The position numbers and the translations under genes are program-made. This document shows positions 1 through 8,500 of a DNA stretch of 64,000 bases, one piece after another. Numbering within the stretch: the stretch's first letter is position 1; every line of letters begins with the position of its first letter. The DNA comes from Cupriavidus cauae (GTDB taxonomy: Bacteria; Pseudomonadota; Gammaproteobacteria; Burkholderiales; Burkholderiaceae). Location: positions 62,001 to 126,000 of the forward strand of contig NZ_VWRN01000017.1 in assembly GCF_008632125.1 (NCBI RefSeq), written 5' to 3'. The notes beneath the pieces were generated by a model, which saw nothing but the letters and a program-made list of their open reading frames with translations, did not search any database and was not told the DNA's origin.

Positions 1-880
1 GCCGCCGTCCCAGGCGGTCGGTCGCATAGGCGCCCGCCACGTAGCCGACCAGCGAACCGAGGATGGTCACCGCCAGATAGGAGCTGGTGCCGAACACCGA
101 CAAGCCGCGCTCGGTCTTCAGGAAGGTCGGCAGCCAGGTCGCGATCGCGTAGTAGGCGCCGAGCATGCCGCCCGACAGCAGGCTGCACAGCACGGTCTTG
201 CGCAGCAGCGGCCGCCGCACCAGGCGGCTCAGTTCATGCCACGCCGAGCCGCGTTGCGCGGCGCGCTCGGCGCGCGTCTTGACGAAGACCTCGGGCTCGT
301 CGAGGTTGCGGCGCAGATAGAACACCACCAGCGCCGGCACGATGCCGAGGAAGAAACAGACGCGCCAGGCCGTCTCGGCCGGAAACAGGCTGAAGGTCAG
401 GCCATAGGCCAGCGCCGCCGCGCCCCAGCCGAACGAATAGCTGCTCGCCGTAAAGCCGGAGTATTTGCCGCGGTGCGCGGGATTTCGAATCATCTCGGTC
501 ACCAGCACCATGCACAGCGACGACTCGCCGCCAAAGCCGATGCCCTGGATCATGCGGAACAGCATCAGCTGCTCGGGCGAATTGGCCAGCCCGCACAGGA
601 AGCAGGCGACGGTGAACACCACGATGGTCCAGCGCAATACGCGCACGCGGCCATAGCGGTCGGCCAGCATGCCGGCGCCGATCGCGCCGATCAGCGACGA
701 CACCAGCGTCCACGTGACGATCGCCCCGGCGGTCGACTTGCTCATCTGCCACTGCGTCAGCAGCGTCGAGATCAGGAAGGAATAGATCATGAAGTCGAAC
801 ACGTCGACCGCATGACCGAGGAAGGCGCCGTAGAAACCCTTGCGCTCCATCCGCGATAGCTCTTTGAACCAGTCCAGCAT
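1..880 (-). CDS. MFS transporter, metabolite:H+ symporter type (3' end outside window)
   Basis: A secondary transporter of the inner membrane, probably importing an organic acid or amide by proton symport. The readable N-terminal ~293 residues begin MLDWFKEL and contain hydrophobic helices. A VDVFDFMIYSF stretch in helix 1 is typical of the metabolite:H+ symporter (MHS) group, and ADRYGRVR between helices 2 and 3 is the MFS signature. The start is the ATG complementary to 878-880, with an AAGGAG ribosome site eight bases upstream. The gene runs off the left edge of the window. It follows the amidase gene on the same strand and is probably co-transcribed with it, so it may carry the amidase substrate or product. 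The substrate cannot be read from sequence. Confidence 0.88.
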   Translation of the reverse strand, partial: MLDWFKELSRMERKGFYGAFLGHAVDVFDFMIYSFLISTLLTQWQMSKSTAGAIVTWTLVSSLIGAIGAGMLADRYGRVRVLRWTIVVFTVACFLCGLANSPEQLMLFRMIQGIGFGGESSLCMVLVTEMIRNPAHRGKYSGFTASSYSFGWGAAALAYGLTFSLFPAETAWRVCFFLGIVPALVVFYLRRNLDEPEVFVKTRAERAAQRGSAWHELSRLVRRPLLRKTVLCSLLSGGMLGAYYAIATWLPTFLKTERGLSVFGTSSYLAVTILGSLVGYVAGAYATDRLGRR

Positions 881-997
881 GATCGTCGCTCCTTGTCAGT
901 GTGGGGCATCGTGGCGGCGTGTTGCCGCGTGGTTGGCCGCGTGGCGTGCGAATTCGGTGGGGTGGGATGCCGGGCGAGTGGCGTGGCGCGTTGCCCC

Positions 998-1052
998 GCG
1001 TCCTCGGCCGTTGCGTCGTGCGTCCTCGTCCGTTGCCTCGTGCGTCCTCAGC
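998..1052. repeat. 22-bp tandem repeat at the amidase 3' end
   Basis: About two and a half imperfect copies of a 22-bp unit starting gcgtcctc. The repeat overlaps the amidase stop codon and extends into the gap before the MFS gene. Confidence 0.6.
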
Positions 1053-2571
1053 CGGGCGGAGGCCGGAAGCCGAAGCCCGCCGCCTCCAGAAGACTGGCGA
1101 AGCGCAGCGAGGTCAGATCGCGGTAGCGTCCGGCGACGATCTGCACGCCGACCGGCAGGCCGCTGCTGCCGGGGCCGATCGGCGCGACGGTCGATGGCAG
1201 CCCGCACAGGCCCGAATGGCCGGCCCAGAACAGCTGCGTCGTCATCGGCTGCGGCTTGCCGTTGACGTTCAGATGGCGCTGCCACGGCTCGCCGGCCTCG
1301 TCCAGCTCGAAGGCGGTCGTGGCCGCCGCCGGGCACAGCAGCACGTCGTAGTCGTCGAAGAAACGTTGCCAGGCCAGGGCGAAGCGCTCGCGCGCGTGTT
1401 GCAACAGCAGCCAGTCCCGGTGGCGCAGCGTGGCGCCGGCATGCTGGAGCACGGCGTAACGCGCATCGTCCGGAGATGCGGCCGCGGCCTGGTCCAGCGC
1501 CTCGGCAAACGCGCCGTCCGGCATATGGACCGAGGTGGTCGCGCGCAGCAGCAGCACGTAGACGCGCCACAGCTCTTCGGCCTCGAATGACGGACGCACA
1601 TGCCAGGCGACACTGGCGCCCTGCCCTTCAAGCCAGCGGCCCAGCCCTTCGATGCAGTCGCTGACTTCACGGTCGGCCTCGGCCTGCGGGTGCGACGGCA
1701 GCACCGCCACGCGAAATTGCGCCAGCGTATCGGGCCGGCACGGCGGCAGGGCCAGGCGATAGGCCACCGCATCGGCGCCTTCGGGACCGGCGATGGCCTG
1801 CAGCACCAGTTCGAGATCGCGCGCGCTGCGGGCGATCGGCCCGGCCACGTTGATGTCCTGGATGCCGAACGAGGCCGCGCCGATGCCATGGCCGCTCAGC
1901 GGCACGATGCCGTGGCTGCTCTTGTGCGAGAACACGCCGCAGTAATGCGCGGGATTGCGCAAGGATGAACCGATGTCCGAGCCGATGTCGAACAGGCTCA
2001 TGCCGGCGCAGACCGCCGCCGCGCTGCCGCCCGACGAACCGCCCGGCGTGCGCGACGGGTCGTGCGGATTGCGCGTGGTGCCGTAGACCGCGTTGTAGCT
2101 CTGCCAGTCGCGCAGGCCGAGCGGCACATTGGTCTTGCCGATCAGCACGGCCCCCGCCTCACGCAGCCGCTGCACCACGGTGGCGTCGCGACGGGCGACA
2201 TGCTCGCGCAGCGCCGGATTGCCGCAGGTGGTCGGCCAGCCGGCCACGTCGAACGATTCCTTGATGGAGAAGGGCACGCCATCGAGCGGCCCCAGCGCCC
2301 TGTCTTGGCGCCGGCGCGCATCGCTGGCCCGCGCCTGCTCGCGCGCGGCATCGAAATCGGCCAGCACGATGGCGTTCAACAGCGGATTGCGTTCGGCCCA
2401 GGCGGCGTGGCACAGATCGAGCAGCTGCTCGGCGCTGGTGCGGCCTTCGGCGAGGTCGTCGACGGCTTGCCACAGCAGGCGACAGCGCGCGTCAGGTCCG
2501 GCGGTTGCCGTCTTAGGGCGCGGTGGAACGCCGGCGGGGGCGGGAATGGACGGGGACGTTGGCAGGCTCAC
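1048..2571 (-). CDS. amidase-signature family hydrolase
   Basis: A 507-aa cytoplasmic amidohydrolase of the amidase signature (GatA-like) family, which cleaves carboxylic amides to acid plus ammonia or amine. The Ser-cisSer-Lys triad is visible: Lys in SIKES (about residue 104), Ser in PGGSSGGS (about 179) and Ser in GSDIGSSLRNPA (about 203). Length is normal for the family. The first ~20 residues are Pro/Ser-rich and may not be conserved. Upstream is an operator-like GTATAC palindrome (2667-2681) shared with other promoters of the locus. The MFS gene follows in the same direction. Substrate specificity is unknown. It could equally be an aryl- or alkylamidase used in catabolism of the compound handled by the neighbouring oxygenase cluster. 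Confidence 0.9.
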   Translation of the reverse strand: MSLPTSPSIPAPAGVPPRPKTATAGPDARCRLLWQAVDDLAEGRTSAEQLLDLCHAAWAERNPLLNAIVLADFDAAREQARASDARRRQDRALGPLDGVPFSIKESFDVAGWPTTCGNPALREHVARRDATVVQRLREAGAVLIGKTNVPLGLRDWQSYNAVYGTTRNPHDPSRTPGGSSGGSAAAVCAGMSLFDIGSDIGSSLRNPAHYCGVFSHKSSHGIVPLSGHGIGAASFGIQDINVAGPIARSARDLELVLQAIAGPEGADAVAYRLALPPCRPDTLAQFRVAVLPSHPQAEADREVSDCIEGLGRWLEGQGASVAWHVRPSFEAEELWRVYVLLLRATTSVHMPDGAFAEALDQAAAASPDDARYAVLQHAGATLRHRDWLLLQHARERFALAWQRFFDDYDVLLCPAAATTAFELDEAGEPWQRHLNVNGKPQPMTTQLFWAGHSGLCGLPSTVAPIGPGSSGLPVGVQIVAGRYRDLTSLRFASLLEAAGFGFRPPPG

Positions 2572-2666
2572 GTCGGCTCCTGTTCTTGTTGTTGCCTGTT
2601 GTTATTGCCGCGACCCTGACGGCAGCACCCGGCCTCTCTGCTGGAGTCCTGGGTTTGTGCTGCGTC

Positions 2667-2681
2667 GGTATACTATATGCA
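2667..2681. promoter_or_regulatory. putative FCD-GntR operator, amidase promoter
   Basis: GGTATACTATATGCA, a near copy of the perfect palindrome at 8486-8500 (xGTATA, 3 bp, TATACA). It lies 96 bp upstream of the amidase start. The TATACT core could also serve as a -10 element. Confidence 0.6.
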
Positions 2682-2860
2682 ATAGTTTAGGGCGCACCAA
2701 GGTTCCCCGGCATTGGCGGAAACCCTCGCACCGCCGGTGCGCCCCAGGCGCGGGCGGCGTCGCGGATGCGCTTTACGCAAGAATCGGCCCAGCGGGACGT
2801 GGGCCACCATGCGGTGCGCCGCGTTGGCCGAGAGATGGAATCGCTCCCGGACGAATGCTT

Positions 2861-3030
2861 GGCGTCGGGAGAGCGGCGTCAGGAGAGCGGCGTCGGGAGA
2901 GCGGCGTCGGGAGAGCGGCGTCGGAGAGCGGCGTCGGCAGAGCGGCGTCGGCAGAGCGGCGTCGGAGAGCGGCGTCGGAGAGCGGCGTCGGCAGAGCGGC
3001 GCCAGGAGGGCGGAGTCGGCGGGGCGGGTC
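2861..3030. repeat. 13-14-bp tandem repeat array
   Basis: About a dozen imperfect copies of a unit resembling ggcgtcgggagagc (variants ggcgtcggagagc and ggcgtcggcagagc), decaying toward the right end. It fills the gap between the amidase promoter and the terminator of the small gene at 3120-3311. Confidence 0.85.
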
Positions 3031-3049
3031 AGCAGAGCCGAATCAGGAG

Positions 3050-3081
3050 AAGGAAAAGAAAAACCGCCCCGGAGGGCGGTT
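3050..3081 (-). terminator. Rho-independent terminator, minus strand
   Basis: Read on the minus strand: AACCGCCC, tccg loop, GGGCGGTT, then a T-rich tract (TTTCTTTTCC). It stands 39 bp after the stop of the small gene at 3120-3311 and supports that gene being transcribed. Confidence 0.75.
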
Positions 3082-3119
3082 CGGGCGCTGCCAGCAGCGC
3101 TTTGCCGGTACGTTGGCGC

Positions 3120-3311
3120 TTATGCCGGGCGATGCCCGCAGCCCGCGCGGCCGAACAGGCACTGCACGAAGCGCAGCACATCGGCCGCCCGCAGCGGGAT
3201 CAGCGGCGTGGCATGGCGGACGGCATCGCGGGATGCGTAGTGGCGCAGCAGTTGCTGGCCGACCGGGGTGTCCAGGTACGACGCCCGGGCGGTGGTGTCG
3301 CGGTAAGTCAT
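3120..3311 (-). CDS. small protein of unknown function
   Basis: A 63-aa ORF beginning MTYRDTTARASYLDTP and ending in a Cys-containing tail (VQCLFGRAGCGHRPA). No family is recognised. Three features support it as a gene: an AGAAAG ribosome site just upstream of the ATG, a putative operator and promoter at 3337-3351 shared with the rest of the locus, and a clear Rho-independent terminator after its stop. It stands as its own transcription unit between the amidase and gntR genes. It has no obvious signal peptide or membrane segment. A regulatory or accessory role in the locus is possible, but nothing in the residues identifies it. Confidence 0.5.
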   Translation of the reverse strand: MTYRDTTARASYLDTPVGQQLLRHYASRDAVRHATPLIPLRAADVLRFVQCLFGRAGCGHRPA

Positions 3312-3336
3312 GGTCTTTCTCTATTGCGTTTACAAC

Positions 3337-3351
3337 GGTTGACAGTATACA
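3337..3351. promoter_or_regulatory. putative FCD-GntR operator, small-gene promoter
   Basis: On the minus strand TGTATACTGTCAACC: an intact TGTATAC left half and a poorly matching right half compared with the 8486-8500 palindrome. It lies 26 bp upstream of the small gene. Confidence 0.45.
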
Positions 3352-3540
3352 CAAATTTTGTGCATTGCGCCATGGCGGTGCGGCGGCACGCCCCGAAGCC
3401 GTGCGTGCACGCGATGCCGTCCCCATCTACAGCGGACCGCAAGCAGCCGCGGACGAGCGCATGCGGCGCCGCTACCGTGGTGCGGCGCGACAGAGAAAAC
3501 CGAAGGGAAGGAGAAGGACCGGAGCACTTGCCCCGGTGGC

Positions 3541-3616
3541 AGGCGTGAGGCGTGAGGCGTGAGGCGTGAGGCGTCAGGCGTCAGGCGTCAGCCGTCAGCC
3601 GTCAGCCGTCAGGCGT
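3541..3616. repeat. 7-bp tandem repeat after gntR
   Basis: About 11 copies of aggcgtg, changing stepwise to aggcgtc and agccgtc. It begins 12 bp beyond the gntR stop codon. The 3312-3628 gap otherwise holds only the operator above. Confidence 0.9.
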
Positions 3617-3628
3617 TCGCGCCCAGGC

Positions 3629-4333
3629 TCAAGCAGCGTGCTGCTCGCCCACCGGCAGCTCGGCCGCCTTGGCCGCGCTGTAGACATGCCGCGCCGCCAG
3701 CAGGGCCGCCAGATCCGCATCGCCGGCGATGACCGCCTGCAGGATCTGCGCGTGCTCGTCCCAGTTCTGCCGGGCACGCACCGTGTTGGCGGGCCCGAAC
3801 AGCACGGCGGTGCGCTCACGCAGCGAGCGCATCATTTCCTGCAGCACGCTGTTGGCGGCGATATTGCCGAGCACCTCGTGGAAGCGCGAGTTCAGTGTCA
3901 GCAGTTCGTCCGCCTTGCCCTGCGCCGCCGCCTCCATGCCCTGCTGCAATACCGCCTCGAGTTCGGCGATCAGTCCCGGATCGCGCCGCTGGGCGGCCAG
4001 CTTGGCATTCAGCCCCTCCAGCGTGGCGCGCACCTCGACCATCTCGCGGACGATATCCGGCGACAGCTTCGCCACCGAGGCGCCGCGGCGCGGTTCGATC
4101 AGCACCAGCCCTTCGCTCGCCAGCGCCCGCAGCGCCTCGCGCACCGGGATGCGGGACACGCCCAGCTCCGCCGACAGCTTGTTCTCGACCAGCCGTTCGC
4201 CGGGCGCGTAGTCGCCCTTCAGGATGCGCTCGCGCAGCTTGTCGGTGACCAGCGCGAACAGCGGCGAATGGCTGGCGCCCAGGCTCACGACTTCCTGATC
4301 GGGCGCGGCGGAAACGGAGGGGCGGAGGGACAT
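3629..4333 (-). CDS. GntR-family transcriptional regulator, FCD subfamily
   Basis: A 234-aa ligand-responsive DNA-binding protein. The N-terminal winged helix (about residues 15-80) has the GntR signature: LRERILKGDYAPGERL followed by LGVSRIPVREALRAL. The C-terminal all-helical FCD domain (about 90-220) is recognisable from ENKLSAEL through the HEVLGNIA region and DEHAQILQAV, whose Asp and His residues normally bind a metal and the effector acid. I chose the ATG at 4333. A GTG at 4411 would add 26 residues, and neither has a clear ribosome site. A GTATAC operator lies upstream at 4462, suggesting autoregulation. The same motif precedes five neighbouring units, so this is the obvious candidate local regulator, probably a repressor relieved by a pathway acid. 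Confidence 0.92.
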   Translation of the reverse strand: MSLRPSVSAAPDQEVVSLGASHSPLFALVTDKLRERILKGDYAPGERLVENKLSAELGVSRIPVREALRALASEGLVLIEPRRGASVAKLSPDIVREMVEVRATLEGLNAKLAAQRRDPGLIAELEAVLQQGMEAAAQGKADELLTLNSRFHEVLGNIAANSVLQEMMRSLRERTAVLFGPANTVRARQNWDEHAQILQAVIAGDADLAALLAARHVYSAAKAAELPVGEQHAA

Positions 4334-4461
4334 GGCGGATGCGAGGCGATCGGATTGGACAGCGCGATTTGGCGGGACCGTGGCGCGGTTTGGTGGCGCC
4401 GCGGACGGCACCGGCCGGTGACACCGGCTGGTGCAAGGCCCGCACCAAAGGCTGGCGTTAT

Positions 4462-4476
4462 TGTATACCAGCTACC
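4462..4476. promoter_or_regulatory. putative FCD-GntR operator, gntR promoter
   Basis: TGTATACCAGCTACC: a complete TGTATAC half and a weak right half. It is located between gntR and the reductase gene and suggests autoregulation. Confidence 0.5.
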
Positions 4477-4520
4477 GAGCGAAGCGGCGCGGTCGCCGCT
4501 CTTGACGATCGCCGGCCTTC

Positions 4521-5522
4521 TCAGTCCCGCTGGAACGTGAAACTGTCGGCGTAGATGTGCTCGGTGCTCGCGCCGCGATCCAGGAAGGCCTGGCGCGCGT
4601 CGCGGATCATGTCCGGCGAGCCGCACAGATAGATCGCATGCTCGGACAGATCGCCGAGATCGTCGACCGCGGCGTGGTGCACATAGCCGCGCCGGCCCTG
4701 CCAGCCGGCGCCGCCGCGCGACAGCACCGGAACATAGCGGAAGTCGTACAGGCGCTCGGCCCAGCCCTCGATCTGCTCGTGCAGATACAGATCGCCCTCC
4801 TCCCGCATCCCCCAATACAGGGAGACCGGCGGGCAATCGGGATCGTCCATCAGCGATTCGAGGATCGCCTTGATCGGCGCGATGCCGGTGCCGGTCGCCA
4901 CCATCAGCAGCGGGCGGTAGTCGCGGGCGCGATAGAAGAAGTTGCCGTGCGGCAGCTCGACCTCGACCGCATCGCCCGGCGCCAGGCCGGGCAGGATGCG
5001 GTCGGTGACCGCGCCGCCCGGAATGCGGCGGACATGCAGTTCGATGCTGCCGCCCTGCGGCACCGACGCCATCGAGAAACTGCGGGCCTGCCCCTCTGCC
5101 GCAATCAGCTTCAGGTACTGGCCGGGACGATAGTCCAGCGCCGCCTCGAGATCGGGCACTTGCAGCCGGACCTGCAGCACGGTGGGCGTCAGCGGCCGAA
5201 CCGCCTCGATCCGCGCGCGATGCCGCATCGGCTCGGCGCAGGCCTCGTCCTCGCGCGCGGTGCTGATCACGAGATCGCCAACCGGCTGTGCCTGGCAGGC
5301 CAGCGCATAGCCCGCGGCCGCCTCGTCGGGCGCCAGCCCCATCGGCTCCTCCTCGTAGCGGACCTCGCCCTCGACCAGCTTCAGCCGGCAGGTACCGCAG
5401 CCGCCCAGCTGGCAATCGTGCGGCAGCGCGATGCCGGCCTTGAGCGCGGCCTGCAGCAGCGTTTCGCCGCGCTCGACGAAGAAGGCCTGCTGCGTTTCGA
5501 GGATCTGGATGCGGTGAGACAT
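4521..5522 (-). CDS. ferredoxin-FAD/NAD(P)H reductase, oxygenase electron-transfer component
   Basis: A 333-aa flavo-iron-sulfur protein that moves electrons from NAD(P)H through FAD to a [2Fe-2S] centre. The N-terminal plant-type ferredoxin domain has Cys37, Cys42, Cys45 and Cys76 (CQLGGCGTC motif). The FAD domain has YRPGQYLKL and RSFSMASVP, and the C-terminal NAD domain has GTGIAPIKAILE and YLCGSPDM. This is the class found with phenol hydroxylase, CDP-6-deoxy-hexose reductase and ring hydroxylase systems. It is the last gene of a minus-strand run that starts with the diiron oxygenase-like gene at 8421, so it most likely feeds that enzyme, directly or through the ferredoxins at 12.5-13.7 kb. 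No Rieske or multicomponent monooxygenase subunit lies nearby. Confidence 0.93.
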   Translation of the reverse strand: MSHRIQILETQQAFFVERGETLLQAALKAGIALPHDCQLGGCGTCRLKLVEGEVRYEEEPMGLAPDEAAAGYALACQAQPVGDLVISTAREDEACAEPMRHRARIEAVRPLTPTVLQVRLQVPDLEAALDYRPGQYLKLIAAEGQARSFSMASVPQGGSIELHVRRIPGGAVTDRILPGLAPGDAVEVELPHGNFFYRARDYRPLLMVATGTGIAPIKAILESLMDDPDCPPVSLYWGMREEGDLYLHEQIEGWAERLYDFRYVPVLSRGGAGWQGRRGYVHHAAVDDLGDLSEHAIYLCGSPDMIRDARQAFLDRGASTEHIYADSFTFQRD

Positions 5523-5570
5523 GATGCGTTCCGAATAGCCGGTTGAAAGAGGCGGCGCGCGTTCAGCGCG

Positions 5571-5630
5571 CCGTTCAGCGCCTGGCTCAGCGCCTGGCTC
5601 AGCGCCTGGCTCAGCGCTAGGTTCAGCGCT
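5571..5630. repeat. 12-bp tandem repeat over the HbpS-like stop codon
   Basis: About five copies of gcgcctggctca-type units. The last copy includes the stop codon of the gene at 5623-6102. Confidence 0.8.
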
Positions 5631-6102
5631 TGATGTCGGCCTGCACCACCACCTTCAGGTCCTGCGGTGCCAGCAGTTCCTGCAGCGCCTGCAGCGCGGC
5701 GAGGCCGGCCTGCGTGTCCTGCTCGCCGTTGCCGCCGCTCAGGCCGATGCCGCCGATCACCTGCTCGTTGACGACGATCGGAAAGCCGCCGACGAAGGCA
5801 GCGAACTTGCCCTCGAAGCTCCACTGGATGCCGAAGGCCTCGTTGCCCGGCAGCGCGGGCCCGTTCGGCGGCGTCGTGAACAGGTGGGTCGAGCGCTTGT
5901 GGCCGGCGGCGGTAAAGGCCTTGTTCCACGCGATCTGCGGCCCGGTGATGCGGGCGCCGTCCATCCGCTCCAGCACCAGCGGATAGCCGCCCTCGTCCAC
6001 CACGCAGATGGACTCGAGCACGCCGATCTCCTCGGACTTGGCGATGGCCGCGGCCACCATATGGCGCGCTTCGCGCAGTTCGAGCTTGATGGCTTGTTTC
6101 AT
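5623..6102 (-). CDS. GlcG/HbpS family (haem-binding-like) protein
   Basis: A 159-aa protein of the GlcG/HbpS (DUF336) family. Landmarks are LELREARHMVAAAIAKSEE at the N-terminus, VVDEGGYPLVLERMDGA, a central KAFTAAGHKRST segment, and GGFPIVVNEQVIGGIGLSGG near the C-terminus. Family members are found beside oxidative catabolic genes (glycolate, propanediol and aromatic degradation) and in some cases bind haem or degraded porphyrin. The exact role is usually unknown. The ATG at 6102 has an AGGAGA site eight bases upstream. It lies between the reductase and aldehyde dehydrogenase genes in the same operon, so a supporting role in the oxidative pathway is likely. No signal peptide is visible, so it is probably cytoplasmic. 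Confidence 0.85.
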   Translation of the reverse strand: MKQAIKLELREARHMVAAAIAKSEEIGVLESICVVDEGGYPLVLERMDGARITGPQIAWNKAFTAAGHKRSTHLFTTPPNGPALPGNEAFGIQWSFEGKFAAFVGGFPIVVNEQVIGGIGLSGGNGEQDTQAGLAALQALQELLAPQDLKVVVQADIKR

Positions 6103-6171
6103 GCGATGTTCTCCTGGTCGATGCGGCGTGGCAGTGCGGCGCTGCAACGCGGCGCTGCAATGCCGCGGTGC

Positions 6172-7632
6172 TTACAAGCCGCGGTAGACGGTCTTGATCT
6201 GGGTATAGAACTCGAGGCCGGTGCGGCCGGACTCGCGGAAGGTCGAGGTACTCGAGCGCTTGAGCCCGCCGAACGGCGCGTTGACGAGATTGCCGGTGGT
6301 GGTGCGGTTGATCTTCACCGTGCCGGCCTCGATGTCGGCCGCGAAGCGGTGCATGTAGCGCGGATTGCGCGTGACGATCGCCGCGGCCAGGCCGTACTCG
6401 GTGTCGTTGGCCTTGGCGATCGCATCGGCGTAGTCGCTGAATGCGATGATCGCGATCACCGGCCCGAAGATTTCCTCTTGCGCGATGCGCATCTGCTGCG
6501 TGACATCGGTGAAGACGGCCGGCGACACATAAAAGCCGTTGTCGTACTCCGGGCCGCTCAGCCGCTCGCCGCCGCACAGCAGCGTCGCCTCGGACTTGCC
6601 GATGTCGATATAGCGCAGCACGTTGTCGAGCTGGTTGCGCGTGGCCAGCGGACCGAGGTCCATGCCTGGCGTCAGGCCGCTGCCGATCTTCAGCGTCTTG
6701 ACGCGGGCCAGCAGCTTCTCGGTATAGGCCTCGCGCACGGACTCGGCGACCAGCACGCGGCTGGTACCGGTACAGGCCTGGCCGCTCAGCGAGAAGCCGC
6801 CCTTGATCGTCAGTTCGACGGCCTGGTCGAGGTCGGCATCCTCCATCACCAGCAGCGGATTCTTGCCACCCAGCTCCATCTGCGTGCGCGTGGTCAGCGG
6901 CACCGAGCGATGGATCTGCTCGCCGGCACGGGTCGAGCCGGTGAACGAGATCGCGCGCACCGCGAGTGCCTGCGTGATCGCGGCGCCCACGTCGGCGGCG
7001 CTGCCGGTGATGAAGTTCAGCACGCCCTTGGGCAGGCCCGCGTCGATCAGCGCCTCGGCCAGCCGATAGCCGCTCAGCGGCGCATCGGACGACGGCTTGA
7101 ACACCACCGTATTGCCGGTGATCAGCGCCGGCGCGATCTTGCGCGCCGGGATCGAGATCGGGAAATTCCACGGCGAGATCACCGTCGCCACGCCCAGCGG
7201 CTCGCGCTGCGTGTAGACGAGCATGTCGCCATCGTCGTTGGGGAACGATTCGCCGGTGAAGGTCTGGCCCTCGACGGCATAGAAGCGCAGCGTCTGCGCC
7301 GAGCGCAGGACCTCGTCGCGCGCGAGGCTCAGCGCCTTGCCTTCCTCGCGCGTGAGTTCCCGCGCGATGCTGTCGGCATTGGCTTCGAGCTGTTGCGCGG
7401 CGCGGTTCAGGATGGCCGCGCGGCGGCCGATCGGCGTGTTCTTCCAGCCGTCGAAGGCGGCGGCGGCAGCGGCCACCGCGGCCTGGCCATCTTCGGCGGC
7501 GGACGCCTGGAAGCGGCCCACCACGTCATGCGTATCGGCGGGATTGATGTTGTCGAAGGTTCGGCCGGACTGGCACGCGGTCCATTCGCCATCGATGTAG
7601 TTGTAGAACGGTTCCATCTGTGCGGCGCTCAT
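6172..7632 (-). CDS. NAD(P)+-dependent aldehyde dehydrogenase
   Basis: A 486-aa aldehyde dehydrogenase of the main superfamily, oxidising an aldehyde to its acid. It has the substrate and cofactor loop ISPWNFPISIPARKIAPAL, the Glu base in ELGGKNPL, the nucleophilic Cys in SGQACTGTSR and the C-terminal EEIFGPV motif. It most resembles the succinate-semialdehyde and 2-oxoglutarate-semialdehyde dehydrogenase groups. It follows the diiron oxygenase-like gene by 57 bp, in the same direction. An aldehyde released by that oxygenase is therefore the natural candidate substrate (inference). The start at 7632 has no strong ribosome site, but the reading frame at MSAAQMEPFYNYIDGEW is clearly within the family's normal N-terminus. 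Confidence 0.93.
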   Translation of the reverse strand: MSAAQMEPFYNYIDGEWTACQSGRTFDNINPADTHDVVGRFQASAAEDGQAAVAAAAAAFDGWKNTPIGRRAAILNRAAQQLEANADSIARELTREEGKALSLARDEVLRSAQTLRFYAVEGQTFTGESFPNDDGDMLVYTQREPLGVATVISPWNFPISIPARKIAPALITGNTVVFKPSSDAPLSGYRLAEALIDAGLPKGVLNFITGSAADVGAAITQALAVRAISFTGSTRAGEQIHRSVPLTTRTQMELGGKNPLLVMEDADLDQAVELTIKGGFSLSGQACTGTSRVLVAESVREAYTEKLLARVKTLKIGSGLTPGMDLGPLATRNQLDNVLRYIDIGKSEATLLCGGERLSGPEYDNGFYVSPAVFTDVTQQMRIAQEEIFGPVIAIIAFSDYADAIAKANDTEYGLAAAIVTRNPRYMHRFAADIEAGTVKINRTTTGNLVNAPFGGLKRSSTSTFRESGRTGLEFYTQIKTVYRGL

Positions 7633-7689
7633 CAGGCGGTTAGGGGAAGAAGCGCGGCGCCGCGAAGGCGCCGTGCGCGGACCGGGCGA

Positions 7690-8421
7690 TCAGGCCGCCA
7701 GTTCGAGCTCGGGCAGCGGCAGCTCGTGCGCGACATAGTCGTAGTACAGCGCGGTCGTATAGAGCAGCCGCATCTGTGCGCCGATCTCGCAGATCTTCAG
7801 GCAGCGCTGCTGCAGCTCGGGCGTATCGGCATGCTCGAGCACAATCTGGTAGCCGCGTTCGCCGTGGATCTCGTCCGAGACGATATGCAGGTCGAAGAAC
7901 TCGACCTCCTCGTCGGTGAACTGGTACTTCTCGCGCAGCGTCGGCGTCTGCTTGCGGTAGATCGACGGCACCTGCGACTCCAGCCCGACCACCAGGCCGG
8001 CCACCGCGACGATCGGGTCCTCGCGCATCGCCACCGAATAGCACCAGGCCTGCAGGCCGCGCGTGGTGGGCGACATGTTGTCCGGATCAATCACGCGCTC
8101 GCGCGTGGTGCCGCAGGCCTCGGCGAAGCGGATCAGCAGATCGGTGTGGCGATCGCCGCCGATTTCCTCTTCATACATATTGGCCAGCAGGAAATCCTTG
8201 GCCTCGGTATACCGATCCGGCATGCGGGCGTAGATGTAGCCCAGGTAGTCGGCGAACGGCCCGACATAGTGATAGTGGTTCTCGGCCCAGCGGGCGAGGT
8301 GGGCACGGCTGAGCTTGCCGGTGGCCCAGGCCTTGCTGAACGGCGCCTGGTTGGCGCTTTTGCCCTTGATCGCTTCTTCCAGGGCGGCTCGGAATTCTTC
8401 TCGGTTCATCAGTTCGGCCAT
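7690..8421 (-). CDS. haem-oxygenase-like diiron oxidase/oxygenase (PqqC/TenA/CADD-like fold)
   Basis: A 243-aa helical protein of the TenA/PqqC/CADD superfamily. The six metal ligands expected of the haem-oxygenase-like diiron (HDO) enzymes can be placed: Glu85 and His92 (EEIGGDRH), Glu148 (VGLESQ), His179, Asp183 and His186 (DLHIVSDEIH). The H-x3-D-x2-H spacing and the E-x6-H spacing match those I recall for CADD. True PqqC lacks this set, so an O2-activating diiron enzyme is the better call. Known members (UndA, BesC, SznF, CADD) cleave C-C or C-N bonds or oxidise N or fatty acids. The start has a perfect AAGGAG and is preceded by a perfect palindromic operator (8486-8500). It heads the operon with aldehyde dehydrogenase, HbpS-like and reductase genes. 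Confidence 0.85.
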   Translation of the reverse strand: MAELMNREEFRAALEEAIKGKSANQAPFSKAWATGKLSRAHLARWAENHYHYVGPFADYLGYIYARMPDRYTEAKDFLLANMYEEEIGGDRHTDLLIRFAEACGTTRERVIDPDNMSPTTRGLQAWCYSVAMREDPIVAVAGLVVGLESQVPSIYRKQTPTLREKYQFTDEEVEFFDLHIVSDEIHGERGYQIVLEHADTPELQQRCLKICEIGAQMRLLYTTALYYDYVAHELPLPELELAA

Positions 8422-8485
8422 GTGGGGCTCCTTGTTGGCTGACGTTCGGAATGGGTTGGGTCGGGCGGGTCGTTCGCTCGATGTT

Positions 8486-8500
8486 TGTATACTATATACA
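8486..8500. promoter_or_regulatory. palindromic FCD-GntR operator, diiron enzyme operon
   Basis: TGTATACTATATACA, a perfect inverted repeat (TGTATA, cta, TATACA), 64 bp upstream of the start at 8421. It is the best copy of the motif shared across the locus. The core contains TATACT, which can also be a -10 box, so operator and promoter may overlap. Confidence 0.7.

Noticed and set aside
2129..3562. Long plus-strand ORF across the amidase, repeat and small gene
   Set aside because: Antisense to supported genes and composed mainly of repeat translation; high GC produces such frames.
7690..8421. PqqC (pyrroloquinoline quinone synthase)
   Set aside because: No pqq genes are near, and the six diiron ligands of HDO enzymes are all present.
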